Source of the DNA: Stomorhina lunata
Lineage: Eukaryota > Arthropoda > Insecta > Diptera > Rhiniidae
Assembly: GCA_933228675.1 (NCBI GenBank)
Contig: OW121740.1
Location: 155,049,273 to 155,113,272, forward strand
Length of the DNA stretch: 64,000 nt
Direction: 5' to 3'
Below are positions 10,246 through 22,769 of this stretch, one piece after another (within the stretch, counting starts at the first letter, position 1; the number at the start of each line of letters is the position of its first letter). Position numbers and translations under genes: made by a program. The notes beneath the pieces are model-generated. The model was given only the letters and a program-made list of their open reading frames with translations. It searched no databases and was not told where the DNA came from.

Positions 10246-11375
10246 ACTATCTCGAAAACGGCTCTAACGATTTTGATAAAATTTGGACAGTGGTAAAAAA
10301 ATCGAAAACGCTATATCTCCTTAAGTAATAGGTATAGAAACAAAATTTAAATTACGTTTTAAACAGCTATGAAAATAAACCGACAGGTGTTTGGTACTTT
10401 TTTGAAACTATGTCCGATAAGGGGTAAAAAAGGTGAAAATAGTTTTTTTGGTACTTTTTTAACCCATTCTTATATTTTAAACTAAGGAATATAGAAATAA
10501 ACTTTGTATTGTAATCAATAGATGTGAAAGAAACTTTAAACACGTATTTGGTGCTTTTTTGATTTTGGGGCCAAAATGGGTAAAAAAGGGATAAAATGAT
10601 AACTTAACATCTCAAAAAGTAATATGAATAGAAACATTATGTTAACTGCGTTTTAATAAAATATACCGAATTCAATTGGTACCAAAGAAGTACCAAATAT
10701 GCATATGGAACTTTTTTGAAATTAGGGGATAAAAAGGGGAAAAAATTAGTAATGTTATACCTTTTAAACAAATGAATGTTTGTCTGTATGTATGTTCTTT
10801 ATAGAATAGTAAACTGTGCATTTGATCATGTTATGCTCTTTAGCGAAGATGTTGCAGATAAGCCGTACATTTGATCATGCTATGATCTTTAGCAAAGTTG
10901 TACCACATGAGCCGACGAAGGTTACTTAGTTGGTATGAAGAAATTTCGACAGGTGGCGCCACAGAAAATTACTCAAAGTAATTAAATCGTAAACTGTGCA
11001 TTTGGTCATGTTATAATCATAAGCAAAGTTGTTACGCAAAAGCAAACGAAGATTTCTTAGTTGGTATGAACATCTTCAGGTGGCGCCACTGAAAACTACT
11101 TAAAATGAAATAAATCATAAACTGTGCATTTGATCAGACTATAATCTTTAGCAAAGTTGTTGCGCATGAGTCGACGGAGGTTTCTGTTGGTATGACCAAT
11201 TTCCAAAATTATTAGAATGAGTTAAACTGTAAACTATGCAAACTATGTGTTGGTCGGACAAAATAAATAAAATAATTCAAAATTAACTTTATAAAATAAA
11301 ATATATAAAAACTTTCAAATTTGCCTCAAAATGCTTATCATAAAGCTCCGAGCAAGGCTCGGTCAACCAGGTACT
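10173..11375 (+). mobile_element. Helitron/Helentron-like element, copy B (uninterrupted)
   Basis: Same start (TCTTATATTCTTAAACGAGC), short (TA)n run at 10202-10240, core, ~125-bp tandem pieces with AGGTGGCGCCAC, and 3' hairpin CCGAGCAAGGCTCGG (11348-11362) followed by TCAACCAGGTACT. Its length of ~1.2 kb matches copy A after removal of the nested INE-1-like element. It preserves the empty target site of that insertion at about 10460-10490. No coding potential. Confidence 0.55.
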
Positions 11376-12769
11376 ATATTTTAAAAAGAATAAAAGGTGT
11401 AAGGTCTTGGCTATACGCAAAAACTTCCGAACCACTGTTTTCCAAATATTTTTGGCTGATCGTGCAACATGTGGCCAATCGTTGTCATGATCAAAGATAA
11501 TGGTTTGCTATGTGGTCGAATATTCTGGTCGTTTTGCGTCATGGATATATATCATACAAATGTAATTCTGTAAATGCTAAAACTGGTTGTAATGGTACTA
11601 ATAATGTTATTAGTACCTTTAAATAGTACATACAATACTTGTACTCTTACCACACTACTACATATACAAATACTACTTCTTAAACTATTTTTTTTAACAA
11701 TCTCTTCCACAAAACAATACAAATTCTAATACTAAAAAAAAATTATAAAAATTTAATTAAAATATTATCTCCTACTTGTTTACCCTACAAAAGTAACACC
11801 CTATTTTTTCCTTACTTCCTTTTAGTAAAAACCCTTTGACACACATACACATATTCTCAGTTGTTTGTTTTTAATATTTAGACTAGTTTAGTCTAGTTTA
11901 GTCAGTCGTTTTAGTCGTTTGTGCATATAAATCGCAGCCGACTCTTTGACGCCATATTACAAAAGTAATGGATACACCGTCATAGATAACTATGAGGTTT
12001 TTTATATCTTCTTACAGTTTTTTTCTTACATATCTACTAGAAAACTTTACTAACTGTATATATTTTTCTTTTTTTATCTTTTTTACTTGCCTTCCCCTGG
12101 TTCCTGCTGCCTACTCTGTCTTGTATTTGTCTGACTCGGTTTTTAAGGGTTTTTTGTCTACTATATAAAATGGCATTTAGTTTTTTTCTCAAACTGTTTT
12201 TTTTGTCTTTTTTCTGCTGCTTCATCGTCTTGTACTGCAGTTTTACTTGATGGTGGTTTACGTATCCATCACCTTCATGGTTTAAAGGCTATATACAAAT
12301 TTGTCATTTCGTTTGTTATATTTGTATTATTCAGGTTTTTATAAAAGTACCTTTTATAATAAAAAAACAATTTTAAGAACCTTTTATGTATTTTTAGAAC
12401 TTGAAAAAAAATCACCTTAAATCCTACTTTTAATGAAAATTTATTTGAATTTAGTACAAAATACTTCAACTGATGAAGGGTATTTAAGATTTGGCATAAT
12501 ACTGAGACTAGTTTTTTTTTTAATATCTCTTAGTCAAACCAAACCACCAACTTAAAGATAATAAAAACTGTCCAATTTATTTAGCATGGAAGATTTTCAA
12601 AAACAAATTCTCCCAATGACTAAGTGGGAAAATTTTATAAAGCCAAAATTTTAGTAAAAGGGAAAGAAAATCAACTGATTTCTTAGAAAAATATTAAAGA
12701 AAATTTTGCCCACCACTTACCTTGGTAAGAAATGCGGCACAGTGTTTCGCAAATGGTTTTAAAAAAATG
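11376..12769. other. Unique intron-like sequence, no gene
   Basis: AT-rich DNA with a small cluster of TTTAGTCTAGTTTAGTC-type repeats around 11885-11920 and T-rich tracts near 12000-12250. The minus-strand frames at 12037-12225 and 12275-12469 encode K/F/Y-rich strings with no domain and are not called as genes. Confidence 0.5.
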
Positions 12770-13954
12770 TTATATTAAAAAATTTTCTATTTAAAAATTT
12801 TTATATGGAAAATATATTTTTTAATTTTTCAAAAATTTTGTAAGAAAAAGTTTCTATAAAAAAATTTTTGTGACAAAAAAATTTCTATAGAAAAACTTTG
12901 TAACAGAAAAGTTTCTATAAAAAAATTTTTGTGACAAAAAAATTTCTTTAGAAAAATTTTTGTAACAAAAATATTTCTATAAAAATATTTTTGTGACAAA
13001 AAAATTTCCATAGAAAAATTTTTGTCACAAAAAAAATTTATAAAAAAAATCTTGTAACAAAATAATTTTCTATAGAAAAATGTTTGTAATAAGAAATTTA
13101 TATAGCAAAATTTTGATAACAAAAAATTTTAATAGAAAAATGTTTGTAATAAAAAAATTTCTATAGAAAAATTCTTGTAACAAAAAAATTTCTATAGAAA
13201 AATTCTTGTAACAAAAAAATTTCTATAGAAAAATTCTTGTAACAAAAAAATTTCTATAGCAAAATTATTATAACGAAAAAAAATTTTGGTAACAAAAACT
13301 TTTCTATAGTAAAATTTTTTTAACAAAAAATTACTATAGAAAAATTTTTATAACGAAAAATTTTTATGTTACAAAAATGTTTCTACAAAAATTTTTATGT
13401 TACAAAAATTTTTCTATAGAAATTTTTTTGTTACAAAAATTTCGTGTATAAAATTTTTGTAACAAAACACTTTTTGAAAAAAAATTTCTATAAAAAAAAA
13501 TATATAGAAACATTTTTGTAACAAAAAAATGTCTATAGAAAAATGTTTGTAACCAAAAAATTTTTGTAGAAAAACTTTTGAAACAAAAAAATTTCTACAG
13601 AAAATTTTTTGTAACAAAAAAATGTATATAGAAAATTTTTGTAACAAAAGAATTTCTATAGAAAAGTTTTTGCGACATAAAAAAAATTCTACAGAAAAAT
13701 TTTTGAAACAAAAGAATTTCTATAGAAAAATCTTGTAACAAAAAAAGTTCTATAGAAAAATTTTTGTAACAAAAATATTTGTAAAGAAAAATTTTTGTAA
13801 CAAAAATATTTCTATAGAAAAATTTTTGTAACAAAAATATATCTATAGAAACATTTTTATAATATTAATATATATTTATATAATATATAATATTTCTATA
13901 GAAAAATTTTTGTAACAAAAATATTTCTCTAGAAAAATTTTTGGAACAAAAATA

Positions 13955-14760
13955 TTTCTATAGAAAAAATTTTGGAACAAAAAAAAATTTTGTAACAAAA
14001 ATATTTCTATAAAAAAATTTTTGTAACAAAAATATTTCTATAGAAAAATTTTTGTCAAAAATATTTCTGTAGAGATATTTTTGTAACAAAAATATTTCTA
14101 TAGAAAAATTTTTGTCAAAAATATTTCTGTAGAGATATTTTTGTAACAAAATTATTTGTATAGAAAAATTTTTGTATCAAAAATATTTCTTTAGAAAAAT
14201 TTTTGTATCAAAAGTATTTCTTTAGAAAAATTTTTGTATTAAAAATATTTCTATAGAAAAAATTTTGTAACAAATTTTGTTACAAATATTTTTCTATAGA
14301 AATATTTTTGTTACAAAAATTTTTCTATAGAAATATTTTTGTTTCAAAAATTTTTCTTTACAAATATTTTTGTTACAAAATTTTTTCTATAGAAATATTT
14401 TTGATACAAAAATTTTTCTAAAGAAATATTTTTGATACAAAAATTTTTCTATAGAAACATTTTTGTTACAAAAATATCTCTACAGAAATATTTTTGACAA
14501 AAATTTTTCTATAGAAATATTTTTGTTACAAAAATATCTCTACAGAAATATTTTTGACAAAAATTTTTCTATAGAAATATTTTTGTTACAAAAATTTTTC
14601 TATAGAAATATTTTTGTTACAAATTTTTTTTTTGTTCCAAAATTTTTTCTACAGAAATATTTTTGTTCCAAAATTTTTTCTATAGAAATATTTTTGTTCC
14701 AAAAATTTTTCTATAGAAATATTTTTGTTACAAAAATTTTTCTATAGAAATATAACAAAA
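13955..14760. repeat. Long inverted repeat within satellite array 1
   Basis: The left half is the approximate reverse complement of the right half, with the turn at GTAACAAATTTTGTTAC (14267-14283). Distinctive variants such as the CTGTAGAGATATTTTTG units recur as CAAAAATATCTCTACAG on the other arm. The right arm is about two units longer. Confidence 0.8.
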
Positions 14761-17060
14761 TAACAAAAATATTTCTATAGAAAAATTTTTGTAACAAAAA
14801 TATTTCTATTGAAGAATTTTTGTCAAAAATATTTCTGTAGAGATATTTTTGTAACAAAAATATTTCTATAGAAAAATTTTTGTCAAAAATATTTCTATAG
14901 AAAAATTTGTGTCAAAAATATTTCTGTAGAGATATTTTTGTAAAAAAAATATTTGTATAGAAAAATTTTTGTATCAAAAATATTTCTTTCGAAAAATTTT
15001 TGTATCAAAAATATTTCTTTAGAAAAATTTTTGTATCAAAAATATTTTATAGAAAAATTTTTGTATCAAAAATATTTTCTTAGAAACATTTTTGTACCAA
15101 AAATATTTCTTTAGAAACATTTTTGCAGTAAAAATATTGCTTTAGAAAAATTTTTGTATCAAAAATATTTCTTTAGAAAAAGTTTTGTATCAAAAATATT
15201 TCTTTAGAAAAATTTTTGATATCAAAAATATTTCTTTAGAAAAATTTTTGATATCAAAAATATTTCTTTAGAAAAATTTTTGATATCAAAAATATTTCTT
15301 TAGAAAAATTTTTGATATCAAAAATATTTCTTTAGAAAAATTTTTGATATCAAAAATATTTCTTGAGAAAAATTTTTGTATCAAAAATATTTCTTTAGAA
15401 AAATTTTTGTATCAAAAATATTTCTTTAGAAAAATTTTTGTATCAAAAATATTTCTTTAGAAAAATTTTTGTATCAAAAATATTTCTTTAGAAAAATTTT
15501 TGTATCAAAAATATTTCTTTAGAAAAATTTTTGTATCAAAAATATTTCTTTAGAAAAATTTTTGTCAAAAATATTTCTGTAGAGATATTTTTGTAACAAA
15601 AATATTTCTATAGAAAAATTTTTGTCAAAAATATTTCTGTAGAGATATTTTTGTAACAAAATTATTTGTATAGAAAAATTTTTGTATCAAAAATATTTCT
15701 TTAGAAAAATTTTTGTATCAAAAGTATTTCTTTAGAAAAATTTTTGTATTAAAAATATTTCTATAGAAAAAATTTTGTAACAAATTTTGTTACAAATATT
15801 TTTCTATAGAAATATTTTTGTTACAAAAATTTTTCTATAGAAATATTTTTGTTTCAAAAATTTTTCTTTACAAATATTTTTGTTACAAAATTTTTTCTAT
15901 AGAAATATTTTTGATACAAAAATTTTTCTAAAGAAATATTTTTGATACAAAAATTTTTCTATAGAAACATTTTTGTTACAAAAATATCTCTACAGAAATA
16001 TTTTTGACAAAAATTTTTCTATAGAAATATTTTTGTTACAAAAATATCTCTACAGAAATATTTTTGACAAAAATTTTTCTATAGAAATATTTTTGTTACA
16101 AAAATTTTTCTATAGAAATATTTTTGTTACAAATTTTTTTTTTGTTCCAAAATTTTTTCTATAGAAATATTTTTGTTCCAAAAATTTTTCTATAGAAATA
16201 TTTTTGTTACAAAAATTTTTCTATAGAAATATAACAAAATAACAAAAATATTTCTATAGAAAAATTTTTGTAACAAAAATATTTCTATTGAAGAATTTTT
16301 GTCAAAAATATTTCTGTAGAGATATTTTTGTAACAAAAATATTTCTATAGAAAAATTTTTGTCAAAAATATTTCTATAGAAAAATTTTTGTCAAAAATAT
16401 TTCTGTAGAGATATTTTTGTAAAAAAAATATTTGTATAGAAAAATTTTTGTATCAAAAATATTTCTTTCGAAAAATTTTTGTATCAAAAATATTTCTTTA
16501 GAAAAATTTTTGTATCAAAAATATTTCTTTAGAAAAATTTTTGTATCAAAAATATTTTCTTAGAAACATTTTTGTACCAAAAATATTTCTTTAGAAACAT
16601 TTTTGCAGTAAAAATATTGCATTAGAAAAATTTTTGTATCAAAAATATTTCTTTAGAAAAAGTTTTGTATCAAAAATATTTCTTTAGAAAAATTTTTGAT
16701 ATCAAAAATATTTCTTTAGAAAAATTTTTGATATCAAAAATATTTCTTTAGAAAAATTTTTGATATCAAAAATATTTCTTTAGAAAAATTTTTGATATCA
16801 AAAATATTTCTTTAGAAAAATTTTTGATATCAAAAATATTTCTTTAGAAAAATTTTTGATATCAAAAATATTTCTTGAGAAAAATTTTTGTATCAAAAAT
16901 ATTTCTTTAGAAAAATTTTTGTATCAAAAATATTTCTTTAGAAAAATTTTTGTATCAAAAATATTTCTTTAGAAAAATTTTTGTATCAAAAATATTTCTT
17001 TAGAAAAATTTTTGTATCAAAAATATTTCTTTAGAAAAATTTTTGTATCAAAAATATTTC
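14040..17060. repeat. ~1.51-kb higher-order tandem duplication
   Basis: Two consecutive blocks share the same order of rare unit variants: paired CTGTAGAGATATTTTTG units, the inversion point, the ATAACAAAATAACAAAAATA junction, a unit with TTTGCAGTAAAAATATTGC, a run of GATATC units, then CTTGAGAAAA. The offset is about 1510 bases throughout, with small unit-number differences. This shows duplication of a whole segment including its palindrome, not only unit-by-unit slippage. Confidence 0.85.
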
Positions 17061-17470
17061 TTTAGAAAAATTTTTGTATCAAAACTATTTCTTTAGAAAA
17101 ATTTTTGTATTAAAAATATTTTATAGAAAAATTTTTGTATCAAAAATATTTTCTTAGAAACATTTTTGTACCAAAAATATTTCTTTAGAAACATTTTTGT
17201 ATCAAAAATATTTCTTTAGAAACATTTTTGTATCAAAAATATTTCTTTAGAAAAATTTTTGTATCAAAAATATTTCTTTAGAAAAATTTTTGATATCAAA
17301 AATATTTCTTTAGAAAATTTTTGGTATTAAAAATATTCTTTTAGAAAATATTTGGTATCAAAAATATTTCTTTAGAAAATTTTTGTTATCAAAAATTATT
17401 CTTTAGAAAAATGTTTGTATCAAAAATATTTTTTTAGAAAAATTTTAGGTATTAAAAATTATCATTTTGA

Positions 17471-18388
17471 AAAATATTCTTAAGAAAAGTTTTAAGTAAA
17501 GCCTTTTCTATAATAAAGTTTAGAATTTTTAAGACATTCATAAAAGTCTCAATTCCTTTTCACTAAAACTACCTTTATTATATCATAAAAGTTAGTATTT
17601 GAAAATCCTTTAAGTTTATGCCACTTAAAATAAATTGTTACATCTTCGGTCATAAAAACTAAAAAACTATTTATTACAAGTTATTTTTTTTTTTTTTTTT
17701 TTTGTCTTATAACCAAACAAAACATGTCTTGGTTATTACTTAGTTCGAAAGATAGAGACAATTCATATTTTTGTTCTAAGAAAACAATGCGAAAACTTTA
17801 AAATCTCAAGATGAAAGTTTTCATTTCAATAAAAAAATTTCTTATAGTTTTTCTTGTTAATTTATTGACACTTTGTTACACCTGTGGTGTCGTCACAACT
17901 ACTAGTTTATACTTATTTGGCTTAAAGTAATGGAAAAAGTTAAGACTTAGAGACAAGATAAAAGTAAATATTTAATTTTGTCATAAATTTACTTTTGGTT
18001 AAAAATATTCATAAATTCTAAAATATTTTTATTACTTTAGATAAAATAGTTTATTACTTAAGAGAATATTTATTTCATTAAGACCAACTGTAGAGTACCT
18101 TTGGTCAATTCTTTCAACATTGGCTTTTCAAACTTAAAATACTAAAACCGAAAATAAAACAAACTTTCTAAATAAAGTAATTTTTATGTGTTTTTTTTTT
18201 TCTAAAAAATTTTTGTGACATAGAAAGATTAACGTGTAGACAAATTTGAGTTTTCTACTCATGAACAAAAACTGTTTTCCCAAAACAATTAGAAACATTT
18301 TTGAAAGCCAATTAAAACTTAAATGATAACCAAAAATCTCCATTGCACAGAGTCTAGTTTGGGTCACATTCACACACGTTTTTCACTA
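17471..18388. other. Unique AT-rich spacer
   Basis: Non-repetitive AT-rich sequence with a T run at 17687-17703. The minus-strand 79-codon frame at 18134-18373 has no recognisable domain. Confidence 0.5.
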
Positions 18389-18598
18389 CCCAGCAGTTCC
18401 AAAGAGATGTTATCATACGAGATTAAATGCTCAGTCATTTTACTACATGATTCTTAGTAAGCTCAGAATCGCTTTCTGATTCAAATAGTGAAGAAGCTTT
18501 AATTTGTTAAGTTCGTTGCAACTTTTATGAGAAAGTGTTACATACATACACACGTAGTCAACTATATCTTGTCACACTAAAATCTTCGAACTGCTGGG
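18389..18598. mobile_element. 210-bp MITE with TA target duplication
   Basis: The ends are inverted repeats: CCCAGCAGTTCCAAAGAGAT on the left and, complementing it with few mismatches, AATCTTCGAACTGCTGGG on the right (11 of the first 11 bases match). TA lies immediately outside both ends (18387-18388 and 18599-18600). A TA duplication and short length suggest a Tc1/mariner-type MITE. Nothing is encoded. Confidence 0.7.
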
Positions 18599-18600
18599 TA

Positions 18601-18889
18601 TTCTAACTCATTCACAAACAATCATTGACACATAAATAGAATACCTGAGTGAAAATCTGTGAATGTGTAGTTTACGCGTGTGTGCTTTTATTTGAAAATT
18701 TCCGGAAATATGATGACATTTTATACTGATAGAATTTAATAGGTTTGTGCATTTTTTTGGGCAATAAAGACTCAGAGCATTTGAATGCATTGGAATGTTT
18801 AGGGAATAGTTAAAAAAACTTAAATAGGCAGGTGTGTTAGCTGAAGGTAATGAGCATGTATTAAAGTTTTGTAAAATTTGTGAAAAAAA
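18601..18889. other. Spacer between MITE and satellite array 2
   Basis: Unique AT-rich sequence with no feature I can support. A 60-codon minus-strand frame is incidental. Confidence 0.4.
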
Positions 18890-20880
18890 AACTTTTAACA
18901 GAAAAAATTTAAATATCGTAAAATTTCGATAGAGAAATGTTTATAAAAAAATTTTATAGATAAACTTTAATATCCTAAAATTTTCTATTGAAAAAAATAA
19001 AATCGTAAAATTTTCTATAGATAAAATTAACTATCGTAATAGTTTTTTTTTTAAATATCAATATCGTAAAATTTTCCATAAAAAAAATTTCTAGAGAAAA
19101 ATTTTAATATCGTAAAATTTTCTAAAGAAAAATTTTATCATCGTAAAATTAAAAAAAAAAATTTACATCATAAAATCTTTTGTAGAAGCATTTTAATATT
19201 GTAAATTTTTCTATAGAAAAATTTCAATATCGTAAATTTTTCTATAGAAATATTTCAATATCGTAAATTTTTTATAGAAAAATTTCAATATCATAAATTT
19301 TCTTATAGAAAAATTTCAATATCATAAATTTTTTTTGTAGAAAAATTTCAATATCGTAAATTTTTCAATAGAAAAATTTCAATATCGTAAATTTTTCTAT
19401 AGAAAAATTTCAATATCTTAAATTTTTGTATAAAAAATTTTAATATTGTAAATTTTTCTATAGAAAAATTTTAAAATTGTAAATTTTTTTATAGAAAAAT
19501 TTTAATATCGTAAATTATTCTATAAAAAAATTTCAATATCGTAAATTTTTCTGTAGGAAAACTTTAATATCGTGAATTTTTCTTTAAAAACATTTCAATA
19601 TCGAAAATTTTTTCATAGAAAAATTTCAATATCGAAAATTTTTTTTATAGTAAAATATTAATATCGTAAATTTTTCTGTAGAAAAAAATTTTTTTTCTAT
19701 AAAAAACTTTAATATCATTATATTTTCTACAGACAAATATTACTTTCGTAAAATTTTCAATAGAAAAATTTCAATATTGTAAAATTTTCAATAGGAAAAT
19801 TTTAATATTGTAAAATTTTCTATAGACAAATTTTAATATCGTAAAATTTTCTATAGAAAAATTTTAATATCGTAAAACTTTCCATAAAAAAATTTTAATA
19901 TCCTTAAATTTTATGTACAAAAATTTTAATATCGTAAAATTTTTAATAGAAAAATTGTAGTATCGTAAAATTACCTACAGAAAAATTTTAATATCAAAAA
20001 ATTTTCTATGGAAACGTTTAAATATCTTAAAATTTTCTATAGAAAAATTTTTCTAGAAAAATTTTTCTATCGAAAATTTTTGTATAGAAAAATTTTTCTA
20101 TCGAAAGTTTTTCTATAGAAAAATTTTTCTATCGAAAATTTTTCTATAGAAAAATTTTCTATCGAAAATTTTTCTATAGAAAAATTTTTCTATCGAAAAT
20201 ATTTCTATAGAAAAATTTTATATCGAAAATTTTTCTATAGAAAAATTTTTATATCGAAAATTTTTCTATAGAAAAATTTTTCTATAGAAAAATTTTTCTA
20301 TCGAAAATTTTTCTATAGAAAAATTTTTATATCGAAAACTTTTCTATAGAAAAATTTTTATATCGAAAACTTTTCTATAGAAAAATTTTTATATCGAAAA
20401 CTTTTCTATAGAAAAATTTTTATATCGAAAACTTTTCTATAGAAAAATTTTTATATCGATAATTTTTCTATAGAAAAATTTTTCTATCGAAAATTTTTCT
20501 ATAGAAAAATTTTTCTATCGAAAATTTTTCTATAGAAAAATTTTTCTATCGAAAATTTTTCTATAGAAAAATTTTTCTATCGAAAATTTTTCTATAGAAA
20601 AATTTTTCTATCGAAAATTTTTCTATAGAAAAATTTTTCTATCGAAAATTTTTCTATAGAAAAATTTTTCTATCGAAAATTTTTCTATAGAAAAATTTTT
20701 CTATCGAAAATTTTTCTATAGAAAAATTTTTCTATCGAAAATTTTTCTATAGAAAAATTTTTCTATCGAAAATTTTTCTATAGAAAAATTTTTCTATCGA
20801 AAATTTTTCTATCGAAAATTTTTCTATAGAAAAATTTTTCTATCGAAAATTTTTCTATAGAAAAATTTTTCTATAGCAAA
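18890..20880. repeat. AT satellite array 2, 31-bp unit
   Basis: The first part (to ~20040) is diverged: GTAAATTTTTCTATAGAAAAATTTCAATATC and variants. From about 20040 the array becomes highly uniform, alternating CTATAG and CTATCG blocks separated by A4-5T5 tracts with a 31-base period. Each unit is close to its own reverse complement, so hairpins or cruciforms are possible. The uniform end is probably the most recently amplified part. Confidence 0.95.
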
Positions 20881-22769
20881 TATTACGATACTAAAATTTC
20901 GTAAAGAAATTGTTTGTTTAAAACTTTTGTGAAGCTTGTGTGATCATCATTTAAGGATTGTCCATTTGTCATTTGTTATTCTATGACTCTGAAATTCTAT
21001 ATTCATTTTTCTATTCTTATAATAATACTTTCAAATCTTATATTAAGAAGTCCTATAGTAAGACTTTAAGGCCTTATACTAAGGCTTTAAAATATTTAAG
21101 AATTTATACTGAGACTGAGAATTTTAAGTTTTTGGTTTCGTTGTAGCCTTTTACTTATACTTTGATTTAATTTAGCCTTGTGGTGTCTTAAGCTTAGACA
21201 CCAAATAAACTCAGGCTTATTATTTTATGACAGAAGATATGGACAGACGAACCTCTCAAATTTAATTAAAAAATTGATTCTGAGTTTCGTCTTCCTTAAC
21301 ACTTAGGCTGTTTCAGACCTAAATATTTTATCAAAAATTTTAGATATTCAAAATGTTTCTATAAAAAATGTTAAACTTTAAATATTTATATCATAAAAAA
21401 CCAAATAAAATTAACCATTTTAAAGGGTCAGCATTTGCTAGTTGAGGTAAGGAAGAGGGTGTGGTGATTAGGACCTACTTAGAGCTAGACAAGTTCTTTA
21501 CCTCCATAGAGTGTTATTGAAAATGTTATTACTGTCTGTTGACTATAGTGGCTTTTTGTTGTTGATATGTTTTGTTTTGTTTTTTATTTTTTCTCTTATT
21601 TAGTTTTTGTTGGTTTAGCATAGTTTTTATTGTGCCAAAAACACTCTCTGTTATATTCTCATTTGTATACTTGTAAAGTTGTCTGAAAGACTTTATTTGG
21701 AACATATAAATTTATAAACAAACATACCTACAGATATATCATGCACTTGTGTACGTGTGTCTGAATAAACGTCAGTCTAACAGCATGTCTGCTGTGTAAG
21801 TGTAAATGCATGCTTGTTTGTATGTATGTGTGTATGTGTAAATAAGTTGGTTAGAAGTACAAGTCATTTTATAGACTGCAATATAGCCATGTTAAAAGTG
21901 GGAGTACACCAGGCACTCATTGCCTTTTGTTAGAAGGATGAACAAGTTGAAAAACAAAATATAGAAAAAAAAAAACAATAAAAAAACGAACTCAGCTGAA
22001 GGTGGTTATGCAAAAACATCCTCTTAGTTTTCTTGTTTTTCATATTTCATTACACTCCATACACGTGTTAGTTAGTTTTGAACTTTGAGTCTCAACAACT
22101 GTTAGAAAGTTTCACTGGTTAACCGTCTGTCTGTCTGCCTGCCTGCTGTCTGTCAGTCTCTGGGTCTTCATGCTAGTCTGTCTGTATGTCTCCCCATTTG
22201 GCTAACCAACTAATTGACGTTTAGTTGTTTGGCCCGTTTTCAGTTTTTTATTTCCTTATTCTATGCTACCCTTTACTTACTTACATACACATATATTCTA
22301 GTCTATTCTGTTCCCTTGCTGAAGCTGTAAAATATTGTTTACTTGTGTATGTGTTTTATGTTTTGCTGGTTCATTCGTTTTTTTTTTGTTATTCCTTTTA
22401 CATTTAGCTGCTTCATCCCCATCATCCTGATGGTATTGTATTGTTGAAAAACCATTAACATTTCATTTGATTTTCTGTTGTCGTAGCTTCTGTTGTTGTT
22501 CGTTTCTTTTGTAAGTAGAAAATTTTCCATGTGTTTCATGTTAGACTTGAAGATGCAGTGGAATAGTGATGGCTGTCTGCTTGGAATTTAACAAATACTT
22601 TTTTTATTTCTATGTTTATGTATTTATTTTATATTTGTCCCACACTTATGCATTTTATTTTTATTGCACTTCTTTTTATATGATTTTTACTTGCTTGCTC
22701 TGCACAAGGGGAAAAGTTGTTTAAATTAAAACATTGAAGTTATTTGTTAAATCATAATAAAATACCCTA
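20881..22769. other. Unique intron-like sequence
   Basis: Contains a hairpin at 21181-21203 (TGGTGTCT and AGACACCA around AAGCTT), TG-rich simple sequence near 21810-21845, and CTGT/CTGC-rich simple sequence near 22120-22200. Short frames at 20958, 22225 and 22339 have no domain. The texture resembles long fly introns. Confidence 0.5.

Larger units (their letters stand above)
12770..17470. repeat. AT satellite array 1, ~29-30-bp unit, with a higher-order duplication
   Basis: About 4.7 kb of imperfect tandem units built around TTTCTATAGAAAAATTTTTG plus TAACAAAAATA or TATCAAAAATA. CTATAG is self-complementary and A5/T5 blocks recur through each unit. Variants form local runs (GATATCAAAAATA near 15220-15350; CTTTAG forms after 15080). 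Orientation flips near 14275. A ~1.51-kb block is duplicated in tandem (about 14040-15550 and 15551-17060). All open frames here (for example 13958-14149 minus and 14463-14747 plus) are translated repeats rich in K, F, Y, N and I. Confidence 0.95.

Noticed and set aside
12829..16164. Several 60-97-codon frames rich in K, F, Y, N and I
   Set aside because: Translated satellite monomers; equivalent frames appear on whichever strand the monomer orientation dictates.
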